Source of the DNA: Adiantum capillus-veneris
Lineage: Eukaryota; Streptophyta; Polypodiopsida; Polypodiales; Pteridaceae
Assembly (NCBI GenBank): GCA_014529385.2
Contig: CM043950.1
Location: forward strand, 78,858,343 to 78,922,342
Length of the DNA: 64,000 bases
Reading direction: 5' to 3'
Shown: piece by piece, positions 44,901-55,440 of the stretch
How positions within the stretch are numbered: position 1 is the first letter of the stretch
Layout of the letters: every line of letters begins with the position of its first letter
The notes under the pieces: generated by a model
What the model saw: the letters and a program-made list of their open reading frames with translations, nothing else
What the model was told of the DNA's origin: nothing
The model's database searches: none
Made by a program: the position numbers and the translations under genes

Positions 44901-46119
44901 GTGCAGAGCATGTGCCAGGACATCTCAGAGTCAGTTCCACCTGAGTCGCTCACGCCTCTCGAGCCAGTTGCACCGCGGTGGATGGGAGCCTTCACATGAC
45001 TGGAGGTTCTCATCTCAGTCAGGGCCTGCTCAGAGACTGTTCCATCCCTTTTCTTCGAGCTTCACGGTGGGGGACGCCTTCAACGAGTTGCAATAGAGGC
45101 CCCGCAGGTGGCAAAGTGTTGTTTTCAGAGGATCCGAGTAGTGGGCATCTGTGGAAGGACTTGTGTCATAGATCCTGACCCAGCAGCTCTTGAGACTAGA
45201 CACTAGAGGCTGTGGGCTTGGCAGTGTTGTCCACCGGCACGAGTACAGTGGGATCCTGGTGAGTGGCTATGGAGGGATCCCTTCTCTTCTGCAGACCACC
45301 CAAGAGTCCAGTTCTTTCAATACACTGTTCGACTAGGACGTCATATACTAGCAGCACAAAGAGAGGCCCGCCCCACTGCAGCACCTCATTGGCAAGAGGA
45401 GGGTCTCACAGCTGAGTTCTTGGCAGCATTTTGGGAGAGGTTGTGGGACTCCAGACAGCCAAGGTGAGTCACCTTGTTTCAGTGGCTGGTCGCACACAGA
45501 GCTACAGCAGTTGGGAGCTGGCTAGTGCATAGTGGTCTCTCGGCCGCATGTGCAGCTTGTGACCATCTTGTGGAGAGTCAGCGTCACTGTCTTTGGGACT
45601 GTCCCTCGGCCTAGCAGGTGTGGCTACGAGTTCTTCGGCTGATGCCTTCTCTCCACGGCTCGACAGTACACTTGGGGAGCAGCGGCTTGGTCCACCCTCA
45701 CGGACCCGGCACTTCAGTTTGAGCTATCCTCCACCAGCAGGATAATAGTGATGCAGGAGGGGTGACCTACACTTCAGCCTACTACAGAGCTTACTCCACA
45801 GGAGTGGTGCAGTGAGAGAGAGGAGTGTTGGGAGCTCATCAGTGGCCTAACACTCTCGTTCATCTGGCGGGCCCGTTGCTTCCGCATCTTTGAGGCTCGC
45901 CCTGTGCCACCAGCAGCGACTGTTCGCGATTTTTGGCTAGAGCTGATCCACACTCTCAGAGACAGCTCGAGGGATTACAGGGCAGCTCCGACCTCATGCG
46001 GGAGCGCAGAGGCCTTCCTTCGACTCTGGCGTCCTGGGCCTTTCTACACCATGGTCCAGGGTGTACTCCGATGGCACTACCGACCACCTGTGTGGCTTTT
46101 CCCTCACCCCATTTCTTGA
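41967..46119 (+). pseudogene. LINE ORF2: rest of endonuclease, reverse transcriptase, zinc region
   Basis: Endonuclease: FLNIYAPNVAS, WCIEGDFNML (catalytic Asp/Asn), then after a frameshift RIDRFY and SDHAPV (catalytic His), to 42510. RT (about 43115-44100): GSCPGEDGLTPSFF, LIPKEG, RQWRPITIL; a frameshift near 43420; then TGFVKERSILDNI, LLLDFEKAYDRVDWDFL, VRQGCPLAPFLFLFY and FADDSALYLDG (active site near 43915). The thumb region ends GGLGIID at 44430. Downstream sequence is broken by stops, but a CX2C...HCLWDCP zinc-finger motif typical of plant L1 C-termini is visible at about 45548-45610. Overall about five frame breaks; inactive. Confidence 0.88.
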
Positions 46120-46244
46120 TTTAGCCCCATTGTACATATGCTTGTTTTTTCATTGGGAGAGTCTCCCACCATGGTTGTTGTAGCCCTCTCTTAAAGAGGT
46201 GGTTGTAGCCCTATGGGCAATTTCAGTAACTAATAGAAGGATCT

Positions 46245-46272
46245 TTTTCTCGAAAAAAAAAAGCCATATGCC
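46245..46272 (+). repeat. LINE poly-A tail and 3' target duplication
   Basis: An A-rich tail is followed by AAGCCATATGCC, which repeats the sequence just before the LINE 5' end (18265-18279). Confidence 0.85.
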
Positions 46273-46480
46273 TAACAGCATCACTGTGAATAATCCAATC
46301 TTAAGAGTTTAGAAAAGAAAGCTCCCTCCTCCTCCAAAGGTACATGATCCTGTGGGATCTTTGTGTAATAAGGGCAGGTCTCCACTCTCTGCCAAGGACA
46401 TTTCCTCCAATAATAACCCTTCTCTCCACAATTATTAGAATGGCTATGCTTCCCGCTTTATAACACTACTAGTAGTACAG
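46273..46480 (-). pseudogene. Copia relic, part upstream of the LINE insertion
   Basis: On the minus strand the sequence reads a knuckle-like NNCGEKGYYWRKCPW, then, in another frame, DWIIHSDAVR, ending exactly at the LINE target site. The next codons (HMAFSHDLM) are on the other side at 18279. Copia proteases have DWIIDSGA at this place, so the catalytic DSG has become HSD. The LINE thus landed inside a copia protease gene. Confidence 0.65.
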
Positions 46481-46640
46481 GCGGGTAAAACATTGGCACA
46501 GACAGGTCGAAAATGAGAAAACTACCTCACATAGCCGAGCACAGCCACAGAACAACCCTCACTCCCTAAGAACATCCCCTGGGAGATACTGGGGCACTAG
46601 CTACTCCACCAGGACCGACCGGAGAGGTGACAAAATCTAA
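46481..46640. repeat. Dispersed repeat shared with 17330-17500
   Basis: AAAACTACCTCACATAG...CCGAGCACA and CTCCACCAGGACC-like segments align with about 17360-17490. Both belong to the host sequence around the LINE. Confidence 0.55.
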
Positions 46641-47020
46641 CAATAGCTACATATATCTCCACCATAGATCAAGCTACTTCCAATCTAGAGGAGAGGTATT
46701 TAGCAACTTGCATAGAGATCTTCACAAGAGTAGAACAAGTTGATGAGACATACAGAGAAAAACCACTAAAACTTGCATGGAAACCTTCAAAGTTAAAGGT
46801 CAAGTGGCTAGAAAGCTTGGATACGCATTTGCAACCAAGTAAGACAAAACTTCCTAAAGACGCGACCCCTAAACCACCCATTAACACCACCACACCTCTC
46901 AACCACAGAGAACTCCAAAAACAAGAGAAGAAAAAAATATATAAGCAGGTAGATAGCGAGTATGCGAGCATAGCACACACTCACCCACACCACATGTGCA
47001 TGCATGCATACAAATCATAG
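46640..47020 (+). other. Open coding-like fragment, family unknown
   Basis: One frame is open for about 125 codons to a TAG at 47018. It reads LEERYLATCIEIFTRVEQVD, then a Lys/Pro/Thr-rich tail (LPKDATPKPPINTTTP). A related piece (LPKEETAKPPTVTTTP) is at 58577-58680, beyond element D. No ATG opens the frame, and element D truncates the region at 47036. It may be a piece of a retroelement gag or a local duplication. I do not recognise it. Confidence 0.35.
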
Positions 47021-47762
47021 CTACAAGGAATAGGGTGTCACGTGCACATCTAACCCTATGTGTACGTGGACAAGCTAATTCATGACATGGGTTCAGTTTC
47101 ACCTAGCTTAGGAAGTGATCTCGCACTTTTGTGAGTCTGTTCACAGACCGTGCATGTCCAGACACTTAGAGTAGATGCATATCCTCTGGTTGCACACCGC
47201 ATGACTATCAGATAACAATCAGAACCCATCAGGAGCATTTTTACAGTGCATAAACCTATTTTCCCTATTTTTGACATTTTTCACTTATTATTTTAAGGTG
47301 ACTTTTGGGTAGGGCAATTTGACTTGGCAAGTATATAAGCAGACCTAGCGCTAGCACTTTCTAGCAGAAGAGGGAGCAGGAACCCTGTGTTCATTAGGCA
47401 ACTTCTCAGCAAGACCCCCCCACACAAAAGACCTAGCAATTTTGCAGATGCATGCCTAGCGTTTTCACCCAGAACCAGCCCTGGCATTTTTGCATTGCAG
47501 ATCAGCCCAGCGACAGCAAGATAGTAGATTCCGACAGCAACACAGCAGATTCCCTAGCGTTAGCAGATTTCCCTCGTTGAACAGTTTTCAGCCCTAGCTT
47601 TTTTGCATCAGCATGGCAGATCAGCATTTTGCAATTTCTCCGCGATAAGATCCACAGTAGCACCAGCGTTTTCAGTTTTCAGCAGTCAGACATCGCAATA
47701 GGACCCCCAAACCTCGCAGATCTCACCTTCCCGCAGCAGATCCTCGCCGCACGGTCAGATCC

Positions 47763-47954
47763 TGAAGGAGTACGAGCGGAAGTGCGACGCGAGAGAGAGT
47801 GCGAGAAGAAGAGCACGACGATATGGTGAACTCGCTCTACTGTAATGTGTAGAGCATAGTGAGTTCTTATTAGGTTTTTACAAAAGAATATGTGTACATA
47901 CCTGGCGGCCCGCCCACTTACCTGGGCGACCACATTGGGCTTTATACCCCAACA
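47763..47954 (-). repeat. 3' LTR of copia
   Basis: 192 bp, on the minus strand TGTTGGGG...CTCCTTCA. It differs from the other LTR at two positions. Confidence 0.95.
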
Positions 47955-48043
47955 ACCTCCCACTTAAAGTCCAATGTGGTACTTTAAGTGTGAGAGAAGC
48001 TACTATACAAGCTAATATACAAGAGATGTAGAGAAGTGATGTA

Positions 48044-51000
48044 CTACCCTACACCTAACTGCTTGCGAAAATGCGCAAAGCTCTCTGAGGGAAGTCCTTT
48101 TGTAAGTAGATCAGCAGGATTTTCTATGATGTGAACTTTGACAAGCTGAAGTTGCTTATCCTCGAGCATTTCTTCTGATGAAATGATACTTCACATCCAC
48201 ATGCTTTGTCTTTGAGTGATAAACTGGATTGCGAGCCAATTGTATAGCACTTTGACTATCACAATATAACACAGGCATCTCTTCTTTGATTCCCAAATCT
48301 GTTACTAGTCGATTAAGCCAAATTGATTCTTTGCATGCCTCTGATGCTGCAACATATTCAGCCTCTGTAGTAGACTGAGTAACACAATCTTGTAATCTAG
48401 AACGCCATGATACTGCTCCACCAGCCAATGTAAAGACATACCCTGACGTAGACCTTCGGTTGTCTAAGTCACCTGCATAATCTGAGTCTGTAAAACCCTT
48501 TACACTTAGCTCCTGACTCCCATAGCATATACACATACTCTTTGTAGCTTTCAGGTATCTCAATATTCCTTTCACTGCTTCCCAATGTTTCTTGCCTTGG
48601 TTTGACATGTATCGACTTACTACTCCCACTGCAAATGCAATGTCTGGGCGAGTAGCAATCATTGCATACATCAAACTACCCACTGCAGACGCATATGGAA
48701 TCTTATCCATTTCAGCCTGTTCTTCCTCAGACACAGGACAATCTTGTTTGCTAAGTTTCACATATGGTGGCAATGGAACACTCAGTGCCTTTCCCTTCTC
48801 CATATTGAAACGTTGCAAAACCTTGTCAATATACTCTGTTTGAGATAACCAAATCAACTTCTTTGATCTGTCTCTCTCAATGCGCATACCAAGTATATGA
48901 CTTGCCTCACCCATGTCTTTCATGTCAAACGATTTTGCCATCTTTGACTTCAAAGCTGAAATTTCTTCCAAGTGCTTGCCAGCAATCAACATGTCATCCA
49001 CATACAAAATAAGGATCAGCCAACTACCATCCTTAGCCTTCTTTGTATATAGACAGTGATCGAACTCACTACGTTTGTAGCCTTGAGAAAGCATAAACTT
49101 GTGGAATTTATGGTACCATGCCCTCGGTGATTGTTTTAAGCCATAAAGACTCTTTAACAACTGGCATACCCAATCTTCCTTGCCTTTCTCAACAAACCCT
49201 TCTGACTGCTGCATGTAAATTTCCACATCTAAATCACCATGCAAGAACGTTGTCTTGACATCCATTTGGTGCAACACCACATCTAATATGGCAACCAATG
49301 CAAGAAAGCATCTCAATGTAGTCATCTTGACCACCGGAGAGAAGACTTCATCAAAGTCAATGCCTTGTTCTTGCTTAAAGCCCTTGGCAACAAGCCTTGC
49401 TTTGTACTTTGGCTGACTATCATGAGCGGTGATCTTATACCTGTAAACCCGTTTACAAGGTAGAGCCTTTTTGCCCTGTGGTAATTTAACTAGCTTTCAT
49501 GTCTTGTTTTTATGCAGAGCTGTCATCTCTGACTGCATGGCCAATTGCCAATTCCCGGAGTCCTTCATTTGCACTGCTTCCTTGTAACATGAAGGCTCAT
49601 TGCAATCAGTCAACATGACATAGTTCATAGATGGAACAAACCTATCAGGAGGTCGCGTGACACGTCCAGATCTACGCGCAATAGGTGGCTCAGGCTCAGT
49701 CACAACCTGTGGTTCCAATCTATCCTGTCCTTGCTCCTCTTGAGCCCTGACATGTTGTCTTGCACGTGCAGGTCCATCTTCTTGGAAGACAACTCTTCTA
49801 ATCTCCTCAACCCTCTCTGGTTTAGAATGATATTTGGATTCATTAAAGTGAACATCATTGCTGCGGACAACCTTTCTGGATTCGGGATCCCAAAGTCTGT
49901 ACCCCATCTCACCAGAATTACCATAGCCTAGAAAGATGCACTTTCTACTCTTTGGCTCAAGTTTGTTCCTAAATTCCTTTGGAACGTGAGTATATGCCTC
50001 ACAGCCAAAGACTCTGAGATGCTTGTATGAGGGCATTTTGCCTGACCATACCATCTCTGGCACTGAATCCTTCTGCAAAACCTTGCTAGGAGATCTATTT
50101 ACAAGATGAACAGCTGTTGATACAGCTTCAGCCCAAAACCCATTTGGCAGCTGTGCATTAGACAACATACTTCTGACCTTCTCTTGTATGGTCTTATTCA
50201 TCCTCTCAGCAACACCATTTTGAGGAGGATTGTAAGGAGCAGTAAGTTCACCTTTTATACCTTTTGACTCACAAAAGTCCTGAAAAGCCTTTGAAACATA
50301 CTCTCCACCATTGTCAGTGCGTAAGTATTTAAGCTTCTTGCCACTCTGATTCTCCACGAGTGTCACAAACGTTTTGAAAACACTAAACGCTTCATCCTTG
50401 TGCTTGAGAAAGTAAACCCATACTTTCCTCGAGTAATCATCTATAAATGTCATAAAGTAAGAAGCTCCCCCTAGAGATAGGTTAGGCAGAGGTCCACACA
50501 AATCACTATAAACAAGTGCCAACTGTGTATCTCTTCTACTGCTTCTATGCTTATGTAGCTGCTGTGTTTGCTTACCATACAGACAATGTTCACAGAATTC
50601 AAAATCATTAAATGAAGAGCCAGGCAAATAACCAGAACGAGACAAGATTTCCATTCCCTTCTTGGACATATGTCCTAACCGGCTATGCCACAAAGAAACG
50701 TTCGGCTGCTCGGTTACATTGATTACATTTTTAGAGACATTTGATACATAAATCATGTAAAGTCCTCCAGACTTTACTCCATGTGCTACTGTCATAGAAC
50801 CTTTGGATATCTTCCACATGTTCTGTCCAAAAGTGGTGATGTAGCCAGCATCATCAAGTAAACCTGTGCTGATCAAGCTCTTTGTAATTGCGGAAACATG
50901 TCTCACATTCTTCAGCGTGAAAGAAGAGCCATTCTGAAACTTCAATTGAACATCTCCAACACCTAAGATCTCACATGTCTGCCCATTGCCTAGCCGAACA

Positions 51001-52025
51001 TGATCTTTAGTGGTCACATAAGAAGTAAACCACTCCTTGTTTGGAGACACATGAAGTGATGCCCCTGAGTCTATAATCCAGTCACTCAGTGCATTTCCAT
51101 CAGATGCTGTAAGAAGAGCTGAGTCCATTGTATTCTTCAAGAAGTAGATGTCTCCTAGCACTAGACTGTCATCCTCTGCAGCAGTGTTTGTCACATTTAT
51201 TTCTTGAATCTTCACTGAGGACTTGTTCTTCTCACCATGGTCTTCAGCTTTCTCTTTGCCTTTTTCTGCTTTCCATTCTCTGCAATCTCTTTTCATGTGA
51301 CCCTTCTTGCCACAATGGTAGCATTCTATGTCACTCTTGCCTTTAGCACTGCGGGACTTGCTACGAGACTGATTCCTCTTTCCACCTTTGTACTTTTCTT
51401 TGGTCCTTCCGCTGACAACTAAGGCTGTTCCTTTGCCTTTGTCCATTGTCTTTCTATTGGTTTCTTCAGTAAGCAGACTTCCTTCTACACCTGCTATGTT
51501 CAAACCATCTGGAGGTGCAGAATTACTCAAAGCTGTGCGAAAAGTGTCCCAACTTTCCGGCAATGTGATTAACAGGAACATAGCTCTAACAGGTTCATCA
51601 AACTTGACACCTTGAGCTGACAACTGACTATAGATTGTGTTGAATTCATTCAGATGATTGGACATAGGTGTCCCTTCTTTCATCTTCAAGTCAACAAGCT
51701 TCTTAAGCCAGTATACCTGTGAAGCTGCACTCTGCTTCTCATAAAGATCACTCAGCTTTAACCATGCTTGATAAGCCGACATCTCGTCTGCTACATTGAA
51801 GTAAACGCTTTCTACCAAAGTCAGCATAATGGTAGAAAGTGCCAATTCATCCATTTCGCTCCATTCATCTTCGTCCATATCTTCTGGTTTTATCCCCTTG
51901 AGCTTTATAGGTTTTATCTACTTCTTTTGTACCAACACGTGCCAAATCTGCTTCTTCCACAATGGGAAATTGGTTCCATCCAGCTTCTCGATATTGTAAA
52001 GAGAAGTGTCCTGTGATCCAGCCAT
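48044..52025 (-). pseudogene. Copia gag-pol polyprotein, two stops and one frameshift
   Basis: The ATG at 52025 opens MAGSQDTSLYNIEKLDGTNF. A TAG lies at 51920-51918. Gag continues to a CCHC knuckle (CYHCGKKGHMKRDC, about codon 233). Protease reads WIIDSGASLHVSP (about codon 317). Gag-pre-integrase reads LWHSRLGHMSKKG. The integrase triad is visible in FIDDYSRK, LRTDNGGEY and NGVAERMNKT. A TGA at about 49498, in place of the expected Trp (KNKTW), separates this from RT: LHGDLDVEIYMQQSEGF and LYVDDMLIAG (about codon 1010). RNase H reads GFTDSDYAGD and STTEAEYVA. An extra base near 48180 shifts the last 45 codons. Both stops are single transitions (CAG or TGG to stop). Confidence 0.93.
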
Positions 52026-53110
52026 AGCTACGCTTCACAGTGGTTTACTTTCCTGGGAAAAATTCGGCAAAGTTTCCCCTGTAAACTGACCTTTGAACCA
52101 ATATCAACCTGTCAAATGAACCAAGAAAGCTTCAGATTCTGCATAAATTTCGGCAAAGTCTCCTTTGTAAAATGGCTCCGGTGTACTCAAAAAACAAACC
52201 AAAAAACAGCTCAAAAAACACTCTCTCTCTGACACTGTAAGCTGCGGGTAAACCTATCCTGCACCTGTACTGTCTCTCACTGTCCTGTCACTGTCCTATA
52301 AGCATAGACTGTGACAATGCATCAACGGCAGTAAAGCAAAGATGCAATCCCAACTGTCTAACTCACAGTCAATACATCCTAGCTGCCTATCTAAGGGTGC
52401 TCGAGGGATCGCTCCAAGATCTGTATCACCGAAAGGATCTCAACATTCGAGAATCCCCCAGCTCACTAAAACCTCACTCGACCCTCAACAAAGGCTGCAG
52501 TAAATCTGACAGTACATAGACTTCCCACAAGGTCATACATCCACAAATTTCCCACTATATGCTGTAACCGCTGCGGCGGTTGTTTGCTGCGTGACTCACA
52601 GCAAACAAACCCTCAACAAACATACATCATCTCTAACAATACATCCCATGTGGAAGTACCTGCAATGTCAGGATGAAATCTGGAATATCAAGCAGCAAAC
52701 ACAAGCTACCTGATGAACTAGTGGATGTCGCCTACAGTCTGTGTGTAGATGCGCCCGTGTCGTATGTGACACGCCTCCAAGAACTGTGAGCCGTCCTTCG
52801 ATGTGTAGACAGCCACAAATCAACACTCTGGGAGTGTCAATATCCTCAGCACCTGCAGTCGTAGGCCGAAAACCCCAAATTTGCAGAGTCGGATCTGCAC
52901 CCACCGAGACCACATAGTCGAAAATGGCCTGCGCACACCTTTGTCGAAGCCGAACGGTGACCGAGATGACCTCAGAATGAAATTCTGAGCACACCAAGTC
53001 CTACAGTCGCTCCCACAAGATTTGGGACCGTGTCTTTGCCTGTCGAATTTCACTCCAATCTGAGCTGGTGACTCTAGCCTCCTACAGTGCTGCCCCGAGC
53101 CTCGATCTGA
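52026..53110 (-). other. Long copia leader without a recognisable gene
   Basis: About 1.1 kb separates the primer site from the gag ATG. Short ORFs occur (52668-52997, 52820-53053) but none has a motif. Part may act as a packaging or translation-control leader; that is inference. Confidence 0.5.
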
Positions 53111-53122
53111 GCTCTGATACCA
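53111..53122 (-). other. Primer-binding site of copia (tRNA-Met)
   Basis: On the minus strand TGGTATCAGAGC lies two bases inside the 5' LTR. Confidence 0.9.
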
Positions 53123-53124
53123 GT

Positions 53125-53316
53125 TGAAGGAGTACGAGCGGAAGTGCGACGCGAGAGAGAGTGCGAGAAGAAGAGCACGACGATATGGTGAACTCGCTCT
53201 ACTGTAATGTGTAGAGCATAGTGAGTTCTTATTAGGTTTTTACAAAAGAATATGTGTACATACCTGACGGCCCACCCACTTACCTGGGCGACCACATTGG
53301 GCTTTATACCCCAACA
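53125..53316 (-). repeat. 5' LTR of copia
   Basis: 192 bp, partner of 47763-47954. The GATCC target duplication follows at 53317-53321. Confidence 0.95.
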
Positions 53317-53790
53317 GATCCCACGCAGTTTGCAAATTCAACCCGGAAAACGCAGATTTCAGCATCTGCGTTTTCAGCGCGTCGTCGTCGCATTGTCATC
53401 ATCGACATAGAGTCATAATTCAACAGATAAAGATTTGCAGATTTCAGCCCTTAGAGTTTTCAGATTTCAGCCTGCCGTCTCGTCGTCGACATCGTCGGTA
53501 AGTCCAAAGCATTGTAGAGATTTGTGCAATCAATAGTAGACCGCTCTCGCCATAGAGAGTGGGGCCTTCGAAGGAGGGTTTGACAACATTCTGGTGTCGT
53601 ATTCTTCTCTCTCTATCTCTCAGTCTCAGCGCCTTCATTCACAGTGTTCATCCACTTTGTTTGTGTCCATTCCAGTCTCTCACTAAAGGAACGGAAGGCT
53701 CTCCCTTCCATAAGTAAAAGGAACCTTGAGCACAGTTCGGAGCACTCATCTTGAGCAAAGTTCAACATTCACTTTCGTTGCACCTTACAT

Positions 53791-53808
53791 TGGTATCAGA
53801 GCTTTGGC
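53791..53808 (+). other. Primer-binding site of element D (tRNA-Met)
   Basis: TGGTATCAGAGCTTTGGC begins one base after the 5' LTR end. The first 12 bases are the usual tRNA-iMet complement. Confidence 0.9.
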
Positions 53809-53853
53809 AGTGTTCTGTATCACTCATGGAAAGAACCACATAATTTTTTTTGC

Positions 53854-55440
53854 TTGTTGCAGTCACACGTAACCCAAGTCCTCTTGGGCATGTCGATTTA
53901 TAATCATGTTTTTGAAGAGTGGCAGGAAACCCAAGAAAGAAGGGCTTGTCCAACCTCCCCTTGTGCCTCTTTTCACTTATTGAGAGCGGACCATGCACTT
54001 AGCGGCCAGCCAATCGACGTGGAGGTGGGAAAAAGCAAACTTGGTGTGAGCGCAAGGCCGCCAAGGGATGTACCTGCGGAAAAGAGCAGAACTCAGGTGA
54101 AGAGAAGATCCTTCTCTAACACAGATGCAAAGCTAAAGAAGACCCTCAAGAACCCAAGAACCAAGTCCCCAAGAACCCAAGTTCCTCGTGAACTTAAGAA
54201 TCCACGACTTCAGTGTATGGTCATTACCCAAAGCGAAATGGATACTTCGCATGGAGATGATGAGCATGGCAGTGGCGAAGAAGAATTTTCCCCACAAGGA
54301 GGTTTTTCTAACTCTCCCCCGTCCCCATCTACGCCACGGATTGCACCAACTCCTATGGAGGCTTTGGTCAAGTCGATGATGGATATGACCGCACAACAAC
54401 AAGAAGTAAATCGCGTTGTGATGGCACAACAAGAAGCGAATCGCGTTGCCGTGGAACGTGCCCGCCAAAACAGACAGGAAACCTTGGACCGCGAAGTGCA
54501 CTTGGCGGCCGAGGAACGAAAAGAAAGAAAAGCAGATCGATAAAAAGTCGAGGAGCGTGACCGCCAAATCAAACAGGAAACCTTGGATCACGAAGCACGC
54601 TTGGCGGTCGACGAATGAAAAGAAAGAAAAGCAGCACGACAGGAAGCCATGGAGCGTGAGCGTGAGCAAGCGCGCTTGGCGGCCAAAGAAAGACAGGTAG
54701 AACGTGAGGCACAGAGAGAACTACGCATGCAAGAGTTGATCCGACAGGTTCTCACCTCAAAATCCGAGCCAGCCAAAGATGTTGGTAGTTTATCAAGTGG
54801 CGCAAGCCGAGATTCGGACTCCAACAACCCAGTCACAGAGAAGATCCAATTCAGTAAGTATAATGGTACGATGGATGTTACGATTATTCATTCTTGGTTG
54901 CATCAATTTAATGCTTATTTTGCGACAACTAAGAAGACAGGAAATAGCAAGGTTTTGACGGCAGCTATGTACCTTGCCGGTGATGCCATCAATTGGTACC
55001 ACGCATGGCAAGAGGCAGAGTTGAACGCGCACCTAGAAGAAGCCGAGGATGGCACGCCCCTTTCCTTCAATTGGGCCGACTTCCAAGACAAGCTCAAGGC
55101 GCGGTTTATGTCCCCCACAGTACCTGGAACGGTTGAAAGAGGATTGGCGCAGTCTCAAGTAAAATGGTATGCCAATTATGTTTTTCTCTTATCGTGTTTT
55201 GCAGCTCGGCACCCAATTACGCAAATCGGATGATGAGCGCAAAGAGGCTTTCATTTTCGGGTTGAACGACTATATCAGGTTTGATGTCGAAGTCCTCGAC
55301 CCAATCGATCTCAACAAGGCCGTATCGATTGCTCTCGCACAGGAGATGAAGCACAACAAGGGAAAGCCTAAGGAAAACAAGACTTCAACAAGTACCTCTC
55401 GGACTCCTCAGAACGGTTAGAACGGTAAGAATGGTAAGAA
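53854..55440 (+). pseudogene. Element D gag: coiled coil and gag core
   Basis: The family start is the ATG at 54217 (MVITQSEMDTSHGDDEHGSG). An upstream basic stretch in frame from 53854 (ARPPRDVPAEKSRTQVKRRS) is also seen in B and C, so translation may begin earlier. An acidic/Pro segment, then an Arg/Glu/Gln coiled coil with a TAA at 54541 and a TGA at 54616 in frame, then the gag core follow: FSKYNGTMDVTIIHSWLHQF, LTAAMYLAGDAINWYHAWQE, FNWADFQDKLKARFMSPTVP. A frameshift near 55160 leads to a last part with FGLNDYIRFDVEVLDP and a Lys/Asn-rich tail, ending at a TAG near 55420. The core matches the plant Ty3 gag family. It would assemble particles and bind RNA. Confidence 0.85.

Larger units (their letters stand above)
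18280..46258 (+). mobile_element. Full-length L1-like LINE, split by a 21.8-kb insertion
   Basis: The LINE runs from 18280 to a poly-A tail ending about 46258. The target duplication AAAAAGCCATATGCC is at 18265-18279 and, after the tail, ends at 46272 (its A residues merge with the tail). The first part (18280-20168) holds ORF1 and the start of ORF2. Element B (20169-41961) interrupts it. The remainder (41962-46258) holds the rest of the endonuclease, the RT and a C-terminal zinc region. Without the insertion the LINE would be about 6.2 kb, normal for plant L1. Several frameshifts and stops make it inactive. Confidence 0.9.
47763..53316 (-). mobile_element. Ty1/copia retrotransposon, young, nearly intact
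   Basis: A minus-strand element with 192-bp LTRs (47763-47954 and 53125-53316) that differ at two positions. It has a perfect 5-bp target duplication GATCC (47758-47762 and 53317-53321), a tRNA-Met primer site (53111-53122), and a polypurine tract AAGTGGGAGGT beside the 3' LTR. Gag, protease, integrase, RT and RNase H lie in one frame in copia order. Two nonsense codons and one frameshift interrupt that frame. It inserted into the LTR of element D. Confidence 0.95.
47036..53789 (+). repeat. 5' LTR of element D, interrupted by copia
   Basis: LTR parts 47036-47762 and 53317-53789 (about 1.2 kb together, allowing for the duplicated GATCC) align with the 3' LTR. It starts TGTCACGTGCACATCTAACC and contains CTAGCGTTTTCA/GCATTTTTGCA-like motifs (47440-47680) and GTCGTCGTC patches. 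It ends CACCTTACA just before the primer site. Confidence 0.9.
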
